The translations under genes and the position numbers were made by a program. From Anabaena azotica FACHB-119 (GTDB lineage: Bacteria; Cyanobacteriota; Cyanobacteriia; Cyanobacteriales; Nostocaceae), in NCBI RefSeq assembly GCF_014697625.1, contig NZ_JACJSG010000004.1, forward strand, positions 162,707 to 226,706: a stretch of DNA of 64,000 bases. The letters run 5' to 3'. The notes below the pieces were generated by a model. The model did not search any database and was not told the DNA's origin. It was given only the letters and a program-made list of their open reading frames with translations. Position 1 is the stretch's first letter; each line of letters starts with the position of its first letter. Shown here one piece after another: positions 6,936 through 15,145 of this stretch.

Positions 6936-7433
6936 ATGATGATGCACGAAAGTTTCTATACTTGTACTCAGACGTACAACAAGTACAAGAATCTCATTTA
7001 TCCGTTTCCGCAAAACCCCGAAAGTATCAGTGCAATTGAAGAACTATATGTGCAATTGCTAAATGCAATTACAGCACATTTCGGTGAGGATAAATTTAAT
7101 TTAACTTACGGCTTCTGTTCAGTGTCGTTAATAAAGTATCTGAACAAAAAAGACCCAGCGACAAAACTAAAAAATGGTCGGATTTGTCCAGCAGTTGATC
7201 AGCATACAGCATTTGAGCGCGATCGCAAAGGAAATTACATCTGCAAACATCCCGGTGCTGCTTGTGATTTCTTGATTAAAGACTTTCCAAGCAATCAACT
7301 AGTGGAATGGATTCTTGACAGTAAACTCCCCTTTGATGCGATTTACTACTACGCTCTCAACCGACCAATTCACTTAAGCTATGGCTCTAGTCATAGGCGA
7401 GATATGGACGTTTACAGCCTGAACATTGGATAG
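6936..7433 (+). CDS. peptidase M15-like protein (tentative)
   Basis: A 165-residue protein whose C-terminal half resembles the M15 family of zinc DD-carboxypeptidases/endolysins: KHPGAACDFLI (compare SxHxxGxAxD), then QLVEWILDSKLPFDAIYYY and IHLSYG, like the family's late PFDQ...HVSY. The first zinc motif is one residue short, so catalysis is uncertain. There is no signal peptide, as in many phage lysis enzymes. Three ATGs follow each other at 6936-6944; the first is 28 nt after the motif. An alternative reading is a non-enzymatic relative. Confidence 0.45.
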   Translation: MMMHESFYTCTQTYNKYKNLIYPFPQNPESISAIEELYVQLLNAITAHFGEDKFNLTYGFCSVSLIKYLNKKDPATKLKNGRICPAVDQHTAFERDRKGNYICKHPGAACDFLIKDFPSNQLVEWILDSKLPFDAIYYYALNRPIHLSYGSSHRRDMDVYSLNIG

Positions 7434-7491
7434 CTAAAGCCAAATTAATTTAGCTTACTCCAACACCTGTTACTTATACACTTCAAACATT

Positions 7492-7704
7492 ATGACAACT
7501 CAAGACTTTCTAAAAGCTCTATCTTCTGCCTACTGGGAACTTGACTATCACAAATTCCTTGAAATTACTGGGTTTGTTGATAGTCAATACTCGCTTGACA
7601 AATTCCAATTGTTTCAGCAAAGCGCTAAGGGATTAGTTCAGTTTGATGCAGAAACCTTGGAATGTCTCCTTTCAAAGACAAAAAAGACCGCCGAAGCAGT
7701 CTAA
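7492..7704 (+). CDS. small hypothetical protein
   Basis: A 70-residue protein, MTTQDFLKALSSAYWELDYH, mostly helical; family not recognised. No cargo motif precedes it, so it probably shares a transcript with the gene upstream (58 bp away). No clear Shine-Dalgarno sequence. Confidence 0.55.
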   Translation: MTTQDFLKALSSAYWELDYHKFLEITGFVDSQYSLDKFQLFQQSAKGLVQFDAETLECLLSKTKKTAEAV

Positions 7705-7743
7705 TTCTGAATTATCTTTTTCTTCTTACCATACCATTCTACC

Positions 7744-8190
7744 ATGCAAACCCTACAATATCTATTCACTCTGCGTTCAAAGATTAAGTCAATTCAAAAT
7801 GAGATTGACTCATTAATGCCAAATGCAATTGACGAAGCACTACAAGTTGCCAACAATAACAAGAATCAAACAGTGTATCGAGAGGAGAATAACGGCAAGA
7901 TTGTCTTGGTATTTAAGAAACAGTTTCCTACTCCCAAGGATGACTTGAAATTAAGTCGGTTGGAATCTGACATTATGGGAGCGATCGCCAAGCTGCATGA
8001 AAAGCATTCAATTGAAATTCAACAGATTGATTCCTCAATATCAGAATTGAAAGAAGCGATCGCCCAGTTGGAAAACAAAAAGCAAAGCTTGTTATCCAGT
8101 AGTTATGTTACTCGTCTTAAAAATGAGTACGAAAAATATCGGCAAGATTCAGTCTATTTATCTCCAAACTTGTCGATTTACTTGAATTAA
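7744..8190 (+). CDS. coiled-coil hypothetical protein
   Basis: A 148-residue protein with a long heptad-rich helix in the second half (LESDIMGAIAKLHEKHSIEI, then QQIDSSISELKEAIAQLENK). Family not recognised. It follows the small gene at 7492 by 39 bp without motif or terminator, so the two are probably co-transcribed. A hairpin (8202-8226) and then a cargo motif follow it. Confidence 0.6.
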   Translation: MQTLQYLFTLRSKIKSIQNEIDSLMPNAIDEALQVANNNKNQTVYREENNGKIVLVFKKQFPTPKDDLKLSRLESDIMGAIAKLHEKHSIEIQQIDSSISELKEAIAQLENKKQSLLSSSYVTRLKNEYEKYRQDSVYLSPNLSIYLN

Positions 8191-8201
8191 AACATAAGCG
8201 G

Positions 8202-8245
8202 ATTGTAGAGGAATAACCTCTACAATTGCATTAATGCTGTCGCTT
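8202..8245 (+). promoter_or_regulatory. hairpin followed by cargo motif
   Basis: ATTGTAGAGG-AATA-ACCTCTACAAT is a perfect 10-bp stem (plus one), followed 9 nt later by GCTGTCGCTT (8236-8245). There is no T run after the hairpin itself. Confidence 0.5.
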
Positions 8246-8273
8246 TTTGATTTTGATGCTTTGATTACTAGAT

Positions 8274-8450
8274 ATGGAAACAACAAAACTCAATGATTTA
8301 GTTACAGCACTTATCAATCATTACAGCATTCATGAAGTGCTGACTGAAATGGTCAAAGTTTGTGAGACAGCTAATACTAATAATCCCGGTTTTGGTTGGG
8401 ATTCTGATAAAGAAGCGATCGCTGAAATATTACCAGTGATTAAAAACTAG
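8274..8450 (+). CDS. small hypothetical protein (58 aa)
   Basis: A 58-codon gene, METTKLNDLVTALINHYSIH to AEILPVIKN, located 28 nt after a perfect cargo motif. Ordinary codon use and the conserved spacing support it as real despite its size. Function unknown. Confidence 0.5.
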   Translation: METTKLNDLVTALINHYSIHEVLTEMVKVCETANTNNPGFGWDSDKEAIAEILPVIKN

Positions 8451-8478
8451 TGCTATTCAGTGATTTCAATGCAAAAAA

Positions 8479-8934
8479 ATGGAAACAAAACAATACAGAT
8501 TTAATCGAAAAACAGGTAAAATTTACCTAGTTGGCAATGAATTAAATGATGTTGGTTCAAGCTTGAAGATGATTATCTTATGGGCATCCACACCAGTATT
8601 TGCTAAACCATTTGCTCATTTACCTATACAGTATTGGGTGCAATTAACCTTTCTGGATATACAAGGTAATTGGTGTTATGGACTGCTAAATAGTGGTGCT
8701 ACTGATGCTCTTGTTCCTTGGTTTGAATATAAACATCAAGTTGAATCAAACGCATTACAATTATGCGGACTGATTACAACCATGAGCTTAACCAAGATTG
8801 AATGCGAGAATGAATATTTTGATTATTCATTTTCGGGAGTTAAAGGTAAACCAGGACTCGAAGAACGCATGAAACAATTAATTCAGAACAATTCTGATTT
8901 ATTGGTAGATACGTCGTTGAATTTGGTTAGATAA
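8479..8934 (+). CDS. hypothetical protein
   Basis: A 151-residue soluble protein, METKQYRFNRKTGKIYLVGN, with Trp-containing beta-like segments (YWVQLTFLDIQGNWCYGLL) and a helical C-terminus. Family not recognised. It lies 28 bp after the 58-codon gene without a motif, so probably forms a two-gene unit with it. Confidence 0.6.
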   Translation: METKQYRFNRKTGKIYLVGNELNDVGSSLKMIILWASTPVFAKPFAHLPIQYWVQLTFLDIQGNWCYGLLNSGATDALVPWFEYKHQVESNALQLCGLITTMSLTKIECENEYFDYSFSGVKGKPGLEERMKQLIQNNSDLLVDTSLNLVR

Positions 8935-8985
8935 CCTTGTCTCAATGCTGTCGCTTATTGATTTTGATGATTTTCAAGGATTGCT

Positions 8986-9909
8986 ATGCCTAAAAAAACA
9001 CTTTCTAACAATGAAGTTAATGAAATGACTGAGAATCTTGGAGTTAATGAAATGAATGTTGACCATGTTAATCCAGTTGATGTAACCAATGACATTAGTG
9101 CTGAATTTGAAATCGACCCGTCATTACTAGGGGAGAAATTTAACTGTAGAAGACAAAAGCGATTTCCCTACGGTGTTGTAATAAATGCTGAAACATCCGG
9201 CTTATTCATTCCCGAAAAGAATCTAGTAAAAGCTGGTTGGTATGAAACTCCTGAAATAGTTGAAAAGGAATTATCAGGAGGTGTTGAAAAGGGACACTTC
9301 ATCACCAATGCCAGAATGATTATTCTGGGTAATGTGCGGACATACTTGCGGTATAAAACAGACCTTGAGGATAATAAAGAACTACAGGGTACGATGATTG
9401 ATTGGTATGATAAGTATGCTGGAGAAATTGACAAGAAAACGATGGATGCAGTTTCGGAGCATTTAGTGATGTTTCTAGACACTGCAAACAACTTTTTGCA
9501 TGAAATACCAATCAGAATCAGATTCAAGAATGTAGCTTTGTGGAGTCTGCGAGAAGTCCTAGAACAATATTACTCTCAAGCAGAATTAACCTTCGCTAGA
9601 ATGCTGAATCTTAAACCTAGTGCAAAAGATGATAGATGGCGATCGCTATGTATTGTTGATTTGCAGTTTAAAGGTGTTAAGGAAGGTGAAGGGAAGAATA
9701 AATCATTCTGCTGCAAAGTTGACAGTTATGTCCAACCTGACATAGAAAACTTCCCAGCTTTATTTATGGGAACAAAAACCAAAATGGCGGCGGTGTTGGA
9801 ACAGTATGAACTTAGTTTAGGATTTGACGATTCCGTTAAGGCATTGTTAGAAGCACCAACTAAGTTAGCATTGCCAAAAAGTAATCAGAAATTATTAGCT
9901 GATTCATAG
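8986..9909 (+). CDS. DUF5895-like protein
   Basis: A 307-residue protein resembling a family found in cyanobacterial plasmids and phage-like regions and labelled DUF5895; I am moderately sure of the name. An acidic N-terminal tail (about residues 1-45) precedes the folded part, from about residue 55 (RRQKRFPYGVVINAETSGLF). It lacks membrane segments. AAGGA lies 9 nt before the ATG and GCTGTCGCTT 29 nt before it. It is followed by its own terminator (9925). A role in DNA metabolism of the element is possible but unproven. Confidence 0.6.
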   Translation: MPKKTLSNNEVNEMTENLGVNEMNVDHVNPVDVTNDISAEFEIDPSLLGEKFNCRRQKRFPYGVVINAETSGLFIPEKNLVKAGWYETPEIVEKELSGGVEKGHFITNARMIILGNVRTYLRYKTDLEDNKELQGTMIDWYDKYAGEIDKKTMDAVSEHLVMFLDTANNFLHEIPIRIRFKNVALWSLREVLEQYYSQAELTFARMLNLKPSAKDDRWRSLCIVDLQFKGVKEGEGKNKSFCCKVDSYVQPDIENFPALFMGTKTKMAAVLEQYELSLGFDDSVKALLEAPTKLALPKSNQKLLADS

Positions 9910-9924
9910 TAATCAGGGAATGAG

Positions 9925-9955
9925 GGACTCAGGGGAAACTCTGGGTCTTTTTTAA
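9925..9955 (+). terminator. rho-independent terminator
   Basis: GACTCAGG-GGAAAC-TCTGGGTC followed by TTTTTT; TAATGCTGTCGCTT begins directly after the T run, so one transcription unit ends where the next motif starts. Confidence 0.75.
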
Positions 9956-9996
9956 TGCTGTCGCTTATCGGTAATGATTGTTTAGAGAGATTGTTT

Positions 9997-10314
9997 ATGG
10001 AAGAACCTTGGAAAAATTGGAAAGTTCCACAGGATGCAATTGATTGGGCAAAAGCATTGTTACCGGATCGAAGACCCAAACAGCGTTTACTAGATGTAAT
10101 AAAGATGTTAGATACTCATGGTGAACTAACAGAGTACAACGCACGTTTGATTGAAGCGATCGCACTATCATCATTATGGGATGAGGAGGCATACCTTAAG
10201 TTTGAAGCTTTAGGTTTGGAACTAGCTAAAGAACAGTTTGATTTAGCCTTTATCAATTGTGAACATGATGAAACTATAGGATCACCTGAAAACCCTAGAA
10301 ATTGGAAAAAGTAA
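9997..10314 (+). CDS. hypothetical protein
   Basis: A 105-residue helical protein starting MEEPWKNWKVPQDAIDWAKA. An upstream ATG at 9955 lies within the repeat and is discounted; 9997 has AGAGAG before it and sits 30 nt after the motif. Family not recognised. Followed by a terminator at 10322. Confidence 0.65.
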   Translation: MEEPWKNWKVPQDAIDWAKALLPDRRPKQRLLDVIKMLDTHGELTEYNARLIEAIALSSLWDEEAYLKFEALGLELAKEQFDLAFINCEHDETIGSPENPRNWKK

Positions 10315-10321
10315 TAGTTAA

Positions 10322-10352
10322 TAGGCTGGGAGCAATCCCAACCTAATTTTTT
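10322..10352 (+). terminator. rho-independent terminator
   Basis: TAGGCTGGGA-GCAA-TCCCAACCTA then TTTTTT, immediately followed by AATGCTGTCGCTT. Confidence 0.75.
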
Positions 10353-10394
10353 AATGCTGTCGCTTGTGAGTAATGATTCTTAGATATTAATGTA

Positions 10395-10598
10395 ATGAAA
10401 TACACATTGCACGAATTAAATAGATTACCCACGATATGCACTTCACAAGCTGATGATTTGAAAATAGAAAAAAATGGAGTAAGAGTATGGCTGTCTCGTT
10501 GCACTGTAGAAGATGGTGAACCATTCAACAATAAGGTAACTGTTGAAAAATGTGAAAACGGTTGTTGGGTAGTAGTCGAAGAATATCAAGCAGAATAA
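10395..10598 (+). CDS. small hypothetical protein
   Basis: A 67-residue protein, MKYTLHELNRLPTICTSQAD, with a Trp/Val-rich end (GCWVVVEEYQAE); family not recognised. The ATG is 29 nt after the last cargo motif copy. A hairpin (GCTGGAAGCAATTCCAGC, 10639-10656) follows. Confidence 0.6.
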   Translation: MKYTLHELNRLPTICTSQADDLKIEKNGVRVWLSRCTVEDGEPFNNKVTVEKCENGCWVVVEEYQAE

Positions 10599-10702
10599 CT
10601 TTTGCGATCGCATTCAACACCATTCAGATTTTTGTAGTGCTGGAAGCAATTCCAGCTTATTTTGACTTTTGAATTTTGCAATTGTAGCGACTAAGGAAAA
10701 AA

Positions 10703-11698
10703 ATGAGTAATATACAATGGACAGATATCACATCCAACCCAATTCATTTAGTCAGACCTGACGGTTCTCATGGAGGGCATTGGTGTAAAAAGATTTCACC
10801 GGGTTGCGCCAATTGTTATGCTGAGGCACAGAACAATAATAAGTTTTTTAGCTTTGCATCAGGGCTACCATACACGGGTAATGCTCCAGAGAATTTGATT
10901 CTAGATGAAAAAGTTCTTCAAGAATGGCTGAAAATTAAACAGCCTCAGAAAATATTTGTCTGCTCAATGACAGATATGTTTGCGGAGTGGGTTAGTGATG
11001 AATGGCTTGATAGGATTTTTGCTTATATGTGCATTGCTCACTGGCATACCTATCAGATATTGACTAAACGCGCTGATAGATTGCCTAAATACTTTACGCT
11101 GGAATCAGCATCACGGGTTTCTAGGCTTGCTCATCAGCTACTTAAAGATGGAGTAGCCGGAAAAGAACGTCAAGACTATGTGAATAAGCGCTGCATTATC
11201 ACAAACATTAATGAGTTCTGGCCACGCCATAATATTTGGATAGGAGTTAGCGTCGAAGATCAGAAATCAAACGATGAACGCATTCCATATTTGCTAGAAA
11301 CCCCCGCAGCAGTTCGGTTTCTGAGTTGTGAACCGCTACTTGAATGGATAAAATTAACGCTCTCAGCTAAAATACTTAATCCTGATACACCCCATTTATG
11401 GTCAAAGGAAGATGACTCAGGCACTATCACCAGAGAAATCAATTGGGTAATTGTTGGCGGTGAATCTGGTTCAAATGCTAGGAATACCTATATAGACCAT
11501 CTGCGATCGGTTGTTCATCAATGCCAAGAAGCAAATATTAAAGTACTTGTCAAACAAGTTGGCGCTAAACCCGTAGCTCATTGGGATAAAGAGAATGAAA
11601 TTCTAACCATGCACAGGATTAGCGATCGCAAGGGTGGAATCCTAGAAGAGTTTCCCCCAGACTTGCAAATCAGACAATTCCCAACATTTAACCAATAA
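10703..11698 (+). CDS. DUF5131 family protein (phage Gp37/Gp68-like)
   Basis: A 331-residue protein starting MSNIQWTD, with the hallmark cysteines CKKISPGCANCYAE near residue 30, FVCSMTDMFAEWV, YQILTKRADRLP, NIWIGVSVEDQ, RFLSCEPLL and WVIVGGESG. This is the Gp37/Gp68 (DUF5131) pattern seen on phages and plasmids. The three-Cys motif recalls radical-SAM proteins, and family members can occur with a three-Cys-motif partner protein, which is not seen in this window. The reaction is unknown. AAGGAAAA precedes the ATG; there is no cargo motif. A hairpin (TCCAGGCTG-GCAA-CAGTCTGGA, 11708-11730) lies in the short gap before the next gene. Confidence 0.85.
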   Translation: MSNIQWTDITSNPIHLVRPDGSHGGHWCKKISPGCANCYAEAQNNNKFFSFASGLPYTGNAPENLILDEKVLQEWLKIKQPQKIFVCSMTDMFAEWVSDEWLDRIFAYMCIAHWHTYQILTKRADRLPKYFTLESASRVSRLAHQLLKDGVAGKERQDYVNKRCIITNINEFWPRHNIWIGVSVEDQKSNDERIPYLLETPAAVRFLSCEPLLEWIKLTLSAKILNPDTPHLWSKEDDSGTITREINWVIVGGESGSNARNTYIDHLRSVVHQCQEANIKVLVKQVGAKPVAHWDKENEILTMHRISDRKGGILEEFPPDLQIRQFPTFNQ

Positions 11699-11739
11699 AC
11701 CGGATACTCCAGGCTGGCAACAGTCTGGAATAAATTGTC

Positions 11740-12714
11740 ATGAGTAAAACAGTTTTTCTCAATGCACATTCTTGTCGTGCAGAAACGCTCAAACTCTTTG
11801 AGAAATATAACAAGCAACTTCTCAAAGAAATTCGTACAGAAAGAGATTATCAAATTCCCAAAGGATACATTTCTTGGCAACAATTGAGTGCCATCACTGG
11901 ACTAGCACTTTCAACCTGTGAAGTTGATTATGTAAAAGTTGACATATCTGCTTTTTATCACAGTTATCGATTAGCCCTTTGGTTTGCCCAGGATGCGCCA
12001 CTTTATTGCCTTTCAAATTCACTATTTGAAGCATTAGATAATACCAACGCTCTCGATAAACCAGAGGTATTTGCTGGTTGGAAGCCTTCTTTACCTTCTC
12101 TAGTAGTTGCAATACCAAAGGGAGTTTTATTATCGCCAACTGGTGAGATTGACTACATAGTTATTTATTGCTCTGAACCTAGTCATCCTGAGTGGAATTT
12201 TTCTAGATGGAAAAATGTTAATATTCCGAATTTAACTAGAAAAGAGGTTAGTTTTGAATGGGCTGCGGTTGATAAAGGCGAAACAGTGTGGTTTTCTGGT
12301 ACAGTTGTTACGCCACAGGGAGATTTAATTTACGACAAACAATTTCTAACTAATCTAGGAAAGAATCAAATCAAAAATAGGGATAGGGACTTTATTGAAA
12401 GAGTTAGAAACTTAGTTATCAATATTTTGTTGTCACTGGAATTTTGTCCAGAATTTACCGGAGAAGTTCTAGATAATGAAGTAGTCCAACCAAAGGGATT
12501 TGGGAATGTAGCAAGCGATCGCTCCAACATTCGCCGTCCAAGATGGTTGGGTAAAAACTACCAACGCAAACATAAGGGTGTTGGTGAATCAACTCACTTA
12601 TCACCTCATACCCACTGGCGTAAAGGTCACTGGAGGCTGTTGGAGCCAACGCCGGGTAAACCCTGGAAACAATCACAACTTATCTGGATTGAGCCTGTTT
12701 TAGTCAATGGTTAA
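11740..12714 (+). CDS. hypothetical protein with C-terminal HWRKGHWR motif
   Basis: A 324-residue protein. The first two thirds have no recognisable motif; the C-terminal part (about residues 270-324) contains RKHKGVG...SPHTHWRKGHWRLL...WIEP, a basic His/Trp/Arg pattern that I have seen in phage- and plasmid-type hypothetical proteins. No enzyme can be named. It is 41 bp downstream of the DUF5131 gene on the same strand and is followed by a terminator at 12724. Confidence 0.6.
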   Translation: MSKTVFLNAHSCRAETLKLFEKYNKQLLKEIRTERDYQIPKGYISWQQLSAITGLALSTCEVDYVKVDISAFYHSYRLALWFAQDAPLYCLSNSLFEALDNTNALDKPEVFAGWKPSLPSLVVAIPKGVLLSPTGEIDYIVIYCSEPSHPEWNFSRWKNVNIPNLTRKEVSFEWAAVDKGETVWFSGTVVTPQGDLIYDKQFLTNLGKNQIKNRDRDFIERVRNLVINILLSLEFCPEFTGEVLDNEVVQPKGFGNVASDRSNIRRPRWLGKNYQRKHKGVGESTHLSPHTHWRKGHWRLLEPTPGKPWKQSQLIWIEPVLVNG

Positions 12715-12723
12715 TAACTATAA

Positions 12724-12748
12724 ACTACTCCTTTGGAGTGGTTTTTTT
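12724..12748 (+). terminator. rho-independent terminator
   Basis: ACTACTCC-TTT-GGAGTGGT then TTTTTTT. It ends the long rightward cargo series and touches the stop codon of the converging gene at 12747. Confidence 0.7.
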
Positions 12749-13190
12749 ATTTCCAAACTCCAAGAAGTTTTTCTTTAGCCATTTGTTCAGCAATTTTTAG
12801 AGTATCGCTATTAGGACAATTATCCTGGACGTTGAACTTAGCAAGCCCTTTCACTAATAATTCTTCTGAAAGCATTTTTTCTTCTTCAGAACCAGGGACA
12901 AAGATTTCTGCTGTGTTACCAGAAAATACGGCTGATACAGATTTATTCTCTGCTAGGGAAGCAATTACCCTTTTAGCTTCTGCTTGGTTTCCCGATATGA
13001 CCACACCGCACAATCTCAGCTGTCGAGTTTGATTGTCGCAATTGAGAGTTAGAGAATCCCCGCTTGTCACTTGTGTAACTTCACAAAGTTGGCTATTAGG
13101 TTTCTCTTTTGGGAACAATATCATTAACACTAAGAATACTAAGCCAAATAAACACGTAACGCCAACAGCAAATTTTTTCATGAATACCAT
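12747..13190 (-). CDS. membrane-anchored, degenerate thermonuclease-like protein
   Basis: About 147 residues with an N-terminal membrane segment (FAVGVTCLFGLVFLVLMILF), then an SNase/thermonuclease-like OB-fold outline: VTSGDSLTLNC, RQLRLCGV, LLVKGLAKFNV and a final KEKLLGVWK. Key catalytic features are missing: no D-A-P-E after the second motif and no D-x-Y-G-R. It is therefore probably not an active nuclease. I chose ATG 13190 (AGGTG 8 nt before it); ATG 13181 is an alternative. Either way its 5' end overlaps the start codon of the divergent thermonuclease gene at 13180. Confidence 0.6.
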   Translation of the reverse strand: MVFMKKFAVGVTCLFGLVFLVLMILFPKEKPNSQLCEVTQVTSGDSLTLNCDNQTRQLRLCGVVISGNQAEAKRVIASLAENKSVSAVFSGNTAEIFVPGSEEEKMLSEELLVKGLAKFNVQDNCPNSDTLKIAEQMAKEKLLGVWK

Positions 13191-13698
13191 AGCGATCGCA
13201 CCTAATAAAAAAATCAAGCCTGCAATTAAATCGGTAGTTGATGGCGATACCCTATTGCTTAACTACAGTGGTCAGGACTTCTATAGCCGCGCCAGATGGA
13301 TCGACGCACCAGAAACCAAAAAACAGGGACAATCCAGCAATGACCCAAAAGTGCTGAAACATTGGCAATGGGCTGTAAAGTCTAAAGGATTTTTGACTGA
13401 TTTAATCATAGGAAAAACTCTGATAGTCATACCCTACGAGCTTGATCAGTATAACCGTTGGTTATGTGATTGGTATGTAAACACCGTTGCAGCAACCAAT
13501 AATATTCAACTGCAAATGTGCTTGTCTGGAATGTGCGCTTATTACTTGCCATTCCAATTCTACGAATTTCCTACCAACAGAGAACTTAATCTTTATCTGG
13601 GTATCGTCAAAAACTGTGCGATCGCCTACAAGCTAAAGTCTGGATTTTGGTCTGAAAGTATGATGCTACCTTATGATTTCAAAAAATTAACAATCTAA
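13180..13698 (+). CDS. thermonuclease (SNase-like) family protein
   Basis: A 172-residue protein with an apparently complete SNase active site: SVVDGDTLLL, then RWIDAPETKKQGQ and ELDQYNRWLCDW (family Asp, Arg, Asp-Ala-Pro-Glu and Asp-x-Tyr-x-Arg positions). It would cut DNA or RNA with calcium. It has no signal peptide. No in-frame start exists between 13180 and the first catalytic motif, so the gene must overlap the divergent gene on the other strand at its 5' end (the two ATGs share CATG if the minus start is 13181). No Shine-Dalgarno sequence is visible. Its stop overlaps the stop of the convergent PAS gene by 3 bp. Confidence 0.75.
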   Translation: MNTIAIAPNKKIKPAIKSVVDGDTLLLNYSGQDFYSRARWIDAPETKKQGQSSNDPKVLKHWQWAVKSKGFLTDLIIGKTLIVIPYELDQYNRWLCDWYVNTVAATNNIQLQMCLSGMCAYYLPFQFYEFPTNRELNLYLGIVKNCAIAYKLKSGFWSESMMLPYDFKKLTI

Positions 13699-14528
13699 CG
13701 TTTTCTGTCAATTGGTATCACTTGCTCAAGATTAAATACTCTAATTCCTATATCAATAGCAAAGATTCCTAGCAGTTGAATTACAACAAAAATAATAAGC
13801 CAAGTTTTAATTCCGCCTGGAATGCCAGTAAAAAAATTAACTAATTTAGATAAATCATTAGACAACTCTTTAATATTATTTACCTCTTTCCATTTTTCAT
13901 TATCAGCAGTTTGAATAACTTCTATAGATTTCAAGCGGCTCAATAAAGAATTATTATCAATATAAAGTATTCTCTCAATTTCTCTTACCTTTAAAGTTGC
14001 CTCTCGCAATTCAACTTCTAATGTTACCAAAGATTCAATACTTCCACGTTGGTCTACTATAGGATTTTCCAAAAGAGCATTAACCAAAAGCTTAAGCTGT
14101 TCGGCACTACGTCTAGTTTCCGCGAAACCAATAGCTTCGGGAATGGATTTTAATAAAGTAGTATTGCGTTCGTTCTTACGTATTAAATCTTCTTCTAAAA
14201 GTTTTTGGTTGGTTATGTCAATCCCCTGACTGATAATAAAGTTTTCTTGTCTCAAGGAACACACAAACAAAAAAGTAGAATTATAATAGCATTCCCAAGT
14301 TATGTTTGTTCCTACAGGAGAATCTACAAGGCTGTTTATTATTTCCCTCTGAATACTACATTTTGTGCCAAAGCTCATCCCACTAATAGATTCTTGTTCT
14401 AGATTAAATAAATCTGCTAGGTTTTTATTGATGGCTACATACTTCATATCTAAATCAATAATAGATATGAATCCTGGCATTAAGTCTATTTCAAAAGTAT
14501 TCATAATTCTCAATAGATAAAAATCCAT
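13695..14528 (-). CDS. PAS-domain protein with C-terminal membrane segment
   Basis: About 277 residues. A PAS-like domain occupies the first 100 or so (PGFISIIDLDMKYVAINKNL ... ISQGIDITNQKLLEEDL, the typical end of a PAS/PAC region). A long Glu/Leu-rich coiled coil follows, and then a hydrophobic segment (TWLIIFVVIQLLGIFAIDIG) near the C-terminus. No kinase, cyclase or other output domain is present. The frame is open to a TTG at 14603; ATG 14528 or 14504 are better starts, though none has a strong ribosome site. The gene lies on the nif strand immediately after the stop of the truncated nifH frame, so read-through of the nif operon before excision would enter it. It could sense redox or a small ligand; this is inference. 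Confidence 0.6.
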   Translation of the reverse strand: MDFYLLRIMNTFEIDLMPGFISIIDLDMKYVAINKNLADLFNLEQESISGMSFGTKCSIQREIINSLVDSPVGTNITWECYYNSTFLFVCSLRQENFIISQGIDITNQKLLEEDLIRKNERNTTLLKSIPEAIGFAETRRSAEQLKLLVNALLENPIVDQRGSIESLVTLEVELREATLKVREIERILYIDNNSLLSRLKSIEVIQTADNEKWKEVNNIKELSNDLSKLVNFFTGIPGGIKTWLIIFVVIQLLGIFAIDIGIRVFNLEQVIPIDRKR

Positions 14529-14604
14529 TCTATCTTTTACCCGATTACAACGCCATAAAAACCTGTTGACTCCACTTATTATGCTTTGATATAGAATTTT
14601 CAAT

Positions 14605-15145
<541 letters not shown>

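Larger units (their letters stand above)
974..10365. repeat. dispersed GCTGTCGCTT motif upstream of 14 cargo genes
   Basis: The 10-mer GCTGTCGCTT, often preceded by TAAT, recurs just before start codons and always in the direction of the gene. Copies: 983-974 and 1207-1198 (minus strand); 2028-2037, 2732-2741, 3188-3197 (variant), 4160-4169 (one mismatch), 4662-4671 (variant), 5480-5489 (degenerate), 6081-6090, 6898-6907, 8236-8245, 8947-8956, 9957-9966 and 10356-10365 (plus strand). Gaps to the chosen start codons are 28, 30, 37, 39, 35, 25, 44, 31, 28, 28, 28, 29, 30 and 29 nt. A partly conserved TTGATT follows about 8-12 nt later in many copies. It is probably a promoter or operator shared by the cargo, or a 5' leader RNA element. 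None was found downstream of 10.4 kb. Confidence 0.85.

Noticed and set aside
13033..13179. N-terminal extension of the thermonuclease (49 residues)
   Set aside because: It overlaps the coding part of the opposite gene, has no ribosome site, and does not look like a signal peptide or an SNase extension.
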